From Rhizophagus clarus (lineage: Eukaryota > Glomeromycota > Glomeromycetes > Glomerales > Glomeraceae), in NCBI GenBank assembly GCA_015698045.1, contig BLAL01000011.1, positions 312,501 through 376,500 on the forward strand: DNA of 64,000 nucleotides, given 5' to 3'. The translations under genes and the position numbers were made by a program. Position 1 is the first letter of the stretch; every line of letters begins with the position of its first letter. Shown here piece by piece: positions 60,889-64,000 of the stretch. Under the pieces are notes generated by a model. It had not been told where the DNA came from, searched no databases, and saw nothing but the letters and a program-made list of their open reading frames with translations.

Positions 60889-61032
60889 TCAATATGAATT
60901 TTCATATGGATAATAACCAAAATCATCTGAAGATTTCAAGTGCATATGAGATTTCCATGAAGAATTATATGAACTATATGAACTGTATGAACCATATCCA
61001 TCTTCTATTTCTTCTTCTTCAATTGTCGTTGT
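60889..61032 (-). other. Possible exon rich in Tyr and Ser
   Basis: A 47-codon frame ends in TGA and reads TTTIEEEEIEDGYGSYSSYS, then Tyr/Ser/Asn repeats and DDFGYYPYENSY. The composition is not random, but no start codon is present and no in-phase acceptor was found. Confidence 0.3.
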
Positions 61033-61158
61033 GGAAATTTATACCCATTTAATTAACTAATGAAAATTTTTTTCATACCTTGATATATTTAACAAAAATA
61101 TTATAATAAATAAAGGATAAAAAAATTTTAAGAGAAACTCTCAAGATAGTGGCTCTGA

Positions 61159-61299
61159 CGATCGACTGTTATTTGCTTCGTCTACAATGCAAGGTGGGAA
61201 GACGCGCGTATTGCCGAACTAACACTTCCTACGCTTCCTAATAATATTGAAGAGGCCACTATAATAAGGTTCAGTCAAATGACACTACCATTCACGTAA
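61159..61299 (+). other. Orphan open stretch
   Basis: A 46-codon frame between stops reads VICFVYNARWEDARIAELTL and then PNNIEEATIIRF. It looks protein-like but lacks a start and neighbours. It may be a remnant. Confidence 0.2.
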
Positions 61300-61594
61300 A
61301 ACTTCAAACAATGCTAAACAATGCGTTCTCAAAAGTTCATTAATAGATATAATTAATTATATGAATCTTATTGAATGAAAAGAATTTGAGGAATTGTAAA
61401 AAGAATTTTTTTTTTTTCGTAAATCTTTGTGAAATCATGATTGTACACTTTTAGATCTCCTGCAACCACAACACATATATAGGTTTATTATTCTGATATT
61501 TATAAATCTACCTTCCTATTTTTATTTATTTCATTTGAGATTTGTTTAATACAAGAAAAAATCCCTAACTTTAGATCTATGACACTACATTAAT

Positions 61595-63337
61595 CTATTT
61601 ACCTTCATTATTGTACTCAAATATAATATAACATTGATCACCTCCCTCCTTCTCTCGAATAACACGATAATTAACACCTTTTCTTTCTGCATACTCATCA
61701 ATATCAATATTAAAATGGGAAGAAGTATTGAATCCAAATACTTTCAATAATCCATCAAAATGCGAAAAAAAAGCTTTTAAATCATCAATCTTAATATGAA
61801 TCATCAGATTCAAGTTACTAAGGCTTTTAGGAATATTTTCTGCTAATTTAGTCATAGTTTCTCTTAGATCTTCTTCATCTAAAATTCTCATTTGAAGGCT
61901 GATTGATTCAAGTTTTTGACATTGAACAAAAATTGGAACGATACTTTTAATGTTATGTGCACCAACTTGGATATCTAAAATTTTGATATTAAAATTATTA
62001 TTTGCGATAATATTAAAGATATTTGATAGACATATATCATTTCCGATTAAACAAAATTCTTCCAAATTCATTGAATTAGAAATCAAACTTTCTATTACTT
62101 CTAAGAATGATACATTCTTCAATGATATATCAAAATGAATATTCTTTAATGATGGAAAAGAAAAATCTAAACTTGTACGTTGTTGAATATTAACAATATC
62201 ACAATTGATCCAAATCAATGATTCCAAATTTCTTAAAAGTGATAATTCTTTGAATGGAATATTCTTTTCAAATACGCAATCCTCAAAATGTAAAATTCTT
62301 AAAGAATCTGATTGATATGAAAGTGATGAATCAATAATCTCATTAAATTTCTGCTTATTCATGGCTATGATTTTAAGTTCTTTTAAGTTTTTTTGTCCTT
62401 TAATTAAATTTAAAAAAGAATAATATATTTTATTAACATCTTCAAAAATTATTTCAAGAATTTCAATATCATGACAAATATTTATCATGATATTAATTAT
62501 AGATTGCAAATCATATAAACCACCACAAACAAATTTTTTTATATTTGCCAATGCTGTAGTAGCATTTTGAAGTTTAAATATATCAATCCATTTTTGATTT
62601 ATAATTTCTCCATCTTCCATTTCACTTGTGCAAAGATTAAGACTAATGATTTTATCGGAACGTAATAAAAACAATTGAAAAAGTTCTAATGTGAGTGATA
62701 GGATTCTTTTTTTAAAATGATCAACATCATCATCTAGTAAATTTCCCAAAATCCAATAATCATCATCATTTATTTTTCTTCCTTTCTTCAATAAAATCTT
62801 TAAATTAGGATCAAGATATTCATAAAATATATCAGACTCATCAGACTCGTCAGACTCGTCAGACTCATCAGACTCATCAGACTCGTCAGACTCGTTAGAT
62901 TCATCAGACTCATCAGATACATTAGACTCATATTCATCAGCACCATATTCTTCAGTCTCATCGGAATTGTATTTGCTTATTACTTCATAACCGTCATTTT
63001 CATGATCCCAATTACCTGAAAAAATATAATGATGCCAAGCTGCTTCATAAATTTCATGAAAATTCAAATGTTGTAGAAAATATACATAATCAAATAAAGG
63101 TTGTTGTTCACTATGTTCATAAAATATAGAATCATTTGATAAAAATTTTGAATAAGTTCTAACCAAGAATGTTCCATTTTGAGGAGGACAAATATGAAAA
63201 GGTCTTTTCCATAACCAATAAACTGCTGAAAGACTCCATTCACGAGAAACTAAACAACATGAAAATAAGGTACCACTATCTGTTTCCAAAATAGAAAATA
63301 TACTGGATAAGATTTCTGATGGTAATTTTGATGCCAT
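61595..63337 (-). CDS. F-box protein with leucine-rich-repeat-like region
   Basis: A single-exon frame of 580 residues from the ATG at 63337; an in-frame TTG lies two codons upstream. Residues 1 to about 45 form an F-box (LPSEILSSIFSIL, then FSCCLVSREWS and LWKRPF), which in other fungi binds Skp1 and makes the protein the substrate receptor of an SCF ubiquitin ligase. Residues about 135-168 are an acidic tract of repeated SDE units. The rest shows irregular leucine-rich-repeat-like blocks (LRILHFEDCVF, LRNLESLIWINCDI, LEEFCLIGNDI), as is common for large fungal F-box families. The target is unknown. There are no introns and no breaks. Confidence 0.85.
   Translation of the reverse strand: MASKLPSEILSSIFSILETDSGTLFSCCLVSREWSLSAVYWLWKRPFHICPPQNGTFLVRTYSKFLSNDSIFYEHSEQQPLFDYVYFLQHLNFHEIYEAAWHHYIFSGNWDHENDGYEVISKYNSDETEEYGADEYESNVSDESDESNESDESDESDESDESDESDESDIFYEYLDPNLKILLKKGRKINDDDYWILGNLLDDDVDHFKKRILSLTLELFQLFLLRSDKIISLNLCTSEMEDGEIINQKWIDIFKLQNATTALANIKKFVCGGLYDLQSIINIMINICHDIEILEIIFEDVNKIYYSFLNLIKGQKNLKELKIIAMNKQKFNEIIDSSLSYQSDSLRILHFEDCVFEKNIPFKELSLLRNLESLIWINCDIVNIQQRTSLDFSFPSLKNIHFDISLKNVSFLEVIESLISNSMNLEEFCLIGNDICLSNIFNIIANNNFNIKILDIQVGAHNIKSIVPIFVQCQKLESISLQMRILDEEDLRETMTKLAENIPKSLSNLNLMIHIKIDDLKAFFSHFDGLLKVFGFNTSSHFNIDIDEYAERKGVNYRVIREKEGGDQCYIIFEYNNEGK
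62831..62918. repeat. 9-bp coding repeat (TCAGACTCA/G)
   Basis: About nine copies of a 9-bp unit encode the Ser-Asp-Glu tract of the F-box protein. Length changes keep the frame, so the tract can vary between strains. Confidence 0.9.
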
Positions 63338-63525
63338 TATCAATCTGGGTCGAGTTCGCGCGTATAATGTAGTGATTAAAAATAACTCAGTATATATTCG
63401 ATTTTACAACTTTGTGAGTCACAAACAGTAACAGTATCACAACTAATCCGATTAAATCCGGGTGTCATATTAAACTAAGCTATATATTATGGCGTACCGT
63501 AGAAGTCAAAAGGTTGTTGTAAAAA

Positions 63526-63608
63526 CAACAAGTTAGTTGTTGTAAATCAACAAGTAAGTTGTTATAAATTAATAAGTTACTTGTTGATTTACAACAACTA
63601 ACTTGTTG
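63526..63608. repeat. 35-bp-stem hairpin
   Basis: 63526-63560 pairs with 63574-63608 in 34 of 35 positions around a 13-base loop. The arms are made of CAACAAGTTA/GTAACTTGTT-like half-palindromes, so each arm also folds on itself. Confidence 0.9.
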
Positions 63609-63611
63609 AAT

Positions 63612-63661
63612 TGATCGACATAGCGAGGTAACAAGTAACTTGTTGCTTTTTATGTCGATCA
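63612..63661. repeat. Second hairpin next to the first
   Basis: TGATCGACATA at 63612-63622 pairs with TATGTCGATCA at 63651-63661. The inner part contains AACAAGTAACTTGTT, which is itself palindromic and shared with the first hairpin. Confidence 0.8.
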
Positions 63662-64000
63662 CATTTTGATTTCCGTTTATGGAAAATGATCCATATATAT
63701 AACGGATTACCGATTAACTGGGTTATTCGATTATATCACTTCACTCCCGTCAAAAGATAAAATAAAATATAATAGAGTAGAATAAAGCAAAATGAAACTA
63801 AAAAGAAAAATTTTAACTTCTTATTATAATTACAATATTTAGCATTATAATGAGATAAAAAAAATTTCCTTTTGCAATTTCTTTAATTTTATTATATTTT
63901 ATTTTATTTTTTCATTTTTTATTAATATCAACGTGAAAATTGGATAGTTGTGGCAATATGAAAAAAAAATTATTTCATTATATCATCATTATATAACTTT
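63662..64000. other. AT-rich end of the window
   Basis: No gene or repeat of note was seen. Confidence 0.5.

Overview
The window looks like nuclear DNA of a fungus, most probably an arbuscular mycorrhizal fungus of the Rhizophagus/Glomus type. This is inferred from its character: very AT-rich sequence, genes cut by short GT-AG introns, kinase genes with an N-terminal Cys module followed by the motif NWTSGN, a very large RNF213-like ATPase gene, an F-box gene, a LINE with an RNase H domain, and many small inverted-repeat elements. No rRNA, tRNA or CRISPR array was recognised. Several predicted ORF starts are TTG and were moved to the first ATG. All gene models are built by eye from splice sites and reading phase; none has transcript support here.

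Layout. 0.7-4.0 kb (minus): a kinase-like gene in which the N-lobe region is repeated four times before one C-lobe. 4.35-5.74 kb: a fold-back element with arms of about 300 bp. 7.6-7.9 kb (plus): a two-exon small gene with a signal-peptide-like N-terminus. 10.3-11.6 kb: a truncated, frameshifted relative of the large gene downstream. 12.3-17.3 kb: a composite repeat structure. It has an array of about 41-bp palindromic units, an inverted-repeat-bounded core holding two runs of tandem micro-exons, and a 5'-truncated LINE that landed in one micro-exon with a 15-bp target duplication. 19.5-32.3 kb (plus): a 12-exon, about 3950-residue RNF213-like protein with a CBM20-like N-terminus and two readable AAA modules, but no visible RING or RZ finger. 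33.7-38.1 kb: a decayed and an intact copy of a small unknown gene, plus two inverted-repeat elements. 39.6-43.5 kb: a broken LINE. 44.3-57.7 kb: two direct copies of a 2.6-kb segment, each with a kinase gene. Between and around them lie a Tc1/mariner-type MITE, a hAT-type MITE with an 8-bp target duplication, a 20-bp minisatellite and a three-exon micro-exon gene. 61.6-63.3 kb (minus): an F-box gene with an acidic Asp/Ser/Glu tract. 63.5-63.7 kb: a perfect-looking long hairpin pair.

The genes do not form an operon or a pathway. The common theme is amplification: exons, whole genes and short elements are duplicated at every scale. The most unusual items are the four-fold N-lobe kinase, whose repeated exons are all 429 nt and phase 0-0, and the tandem micro-exon arrays at 13.8-16.4 kb. 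In the second of these arrays a reading frame stays open across five predicted introns.
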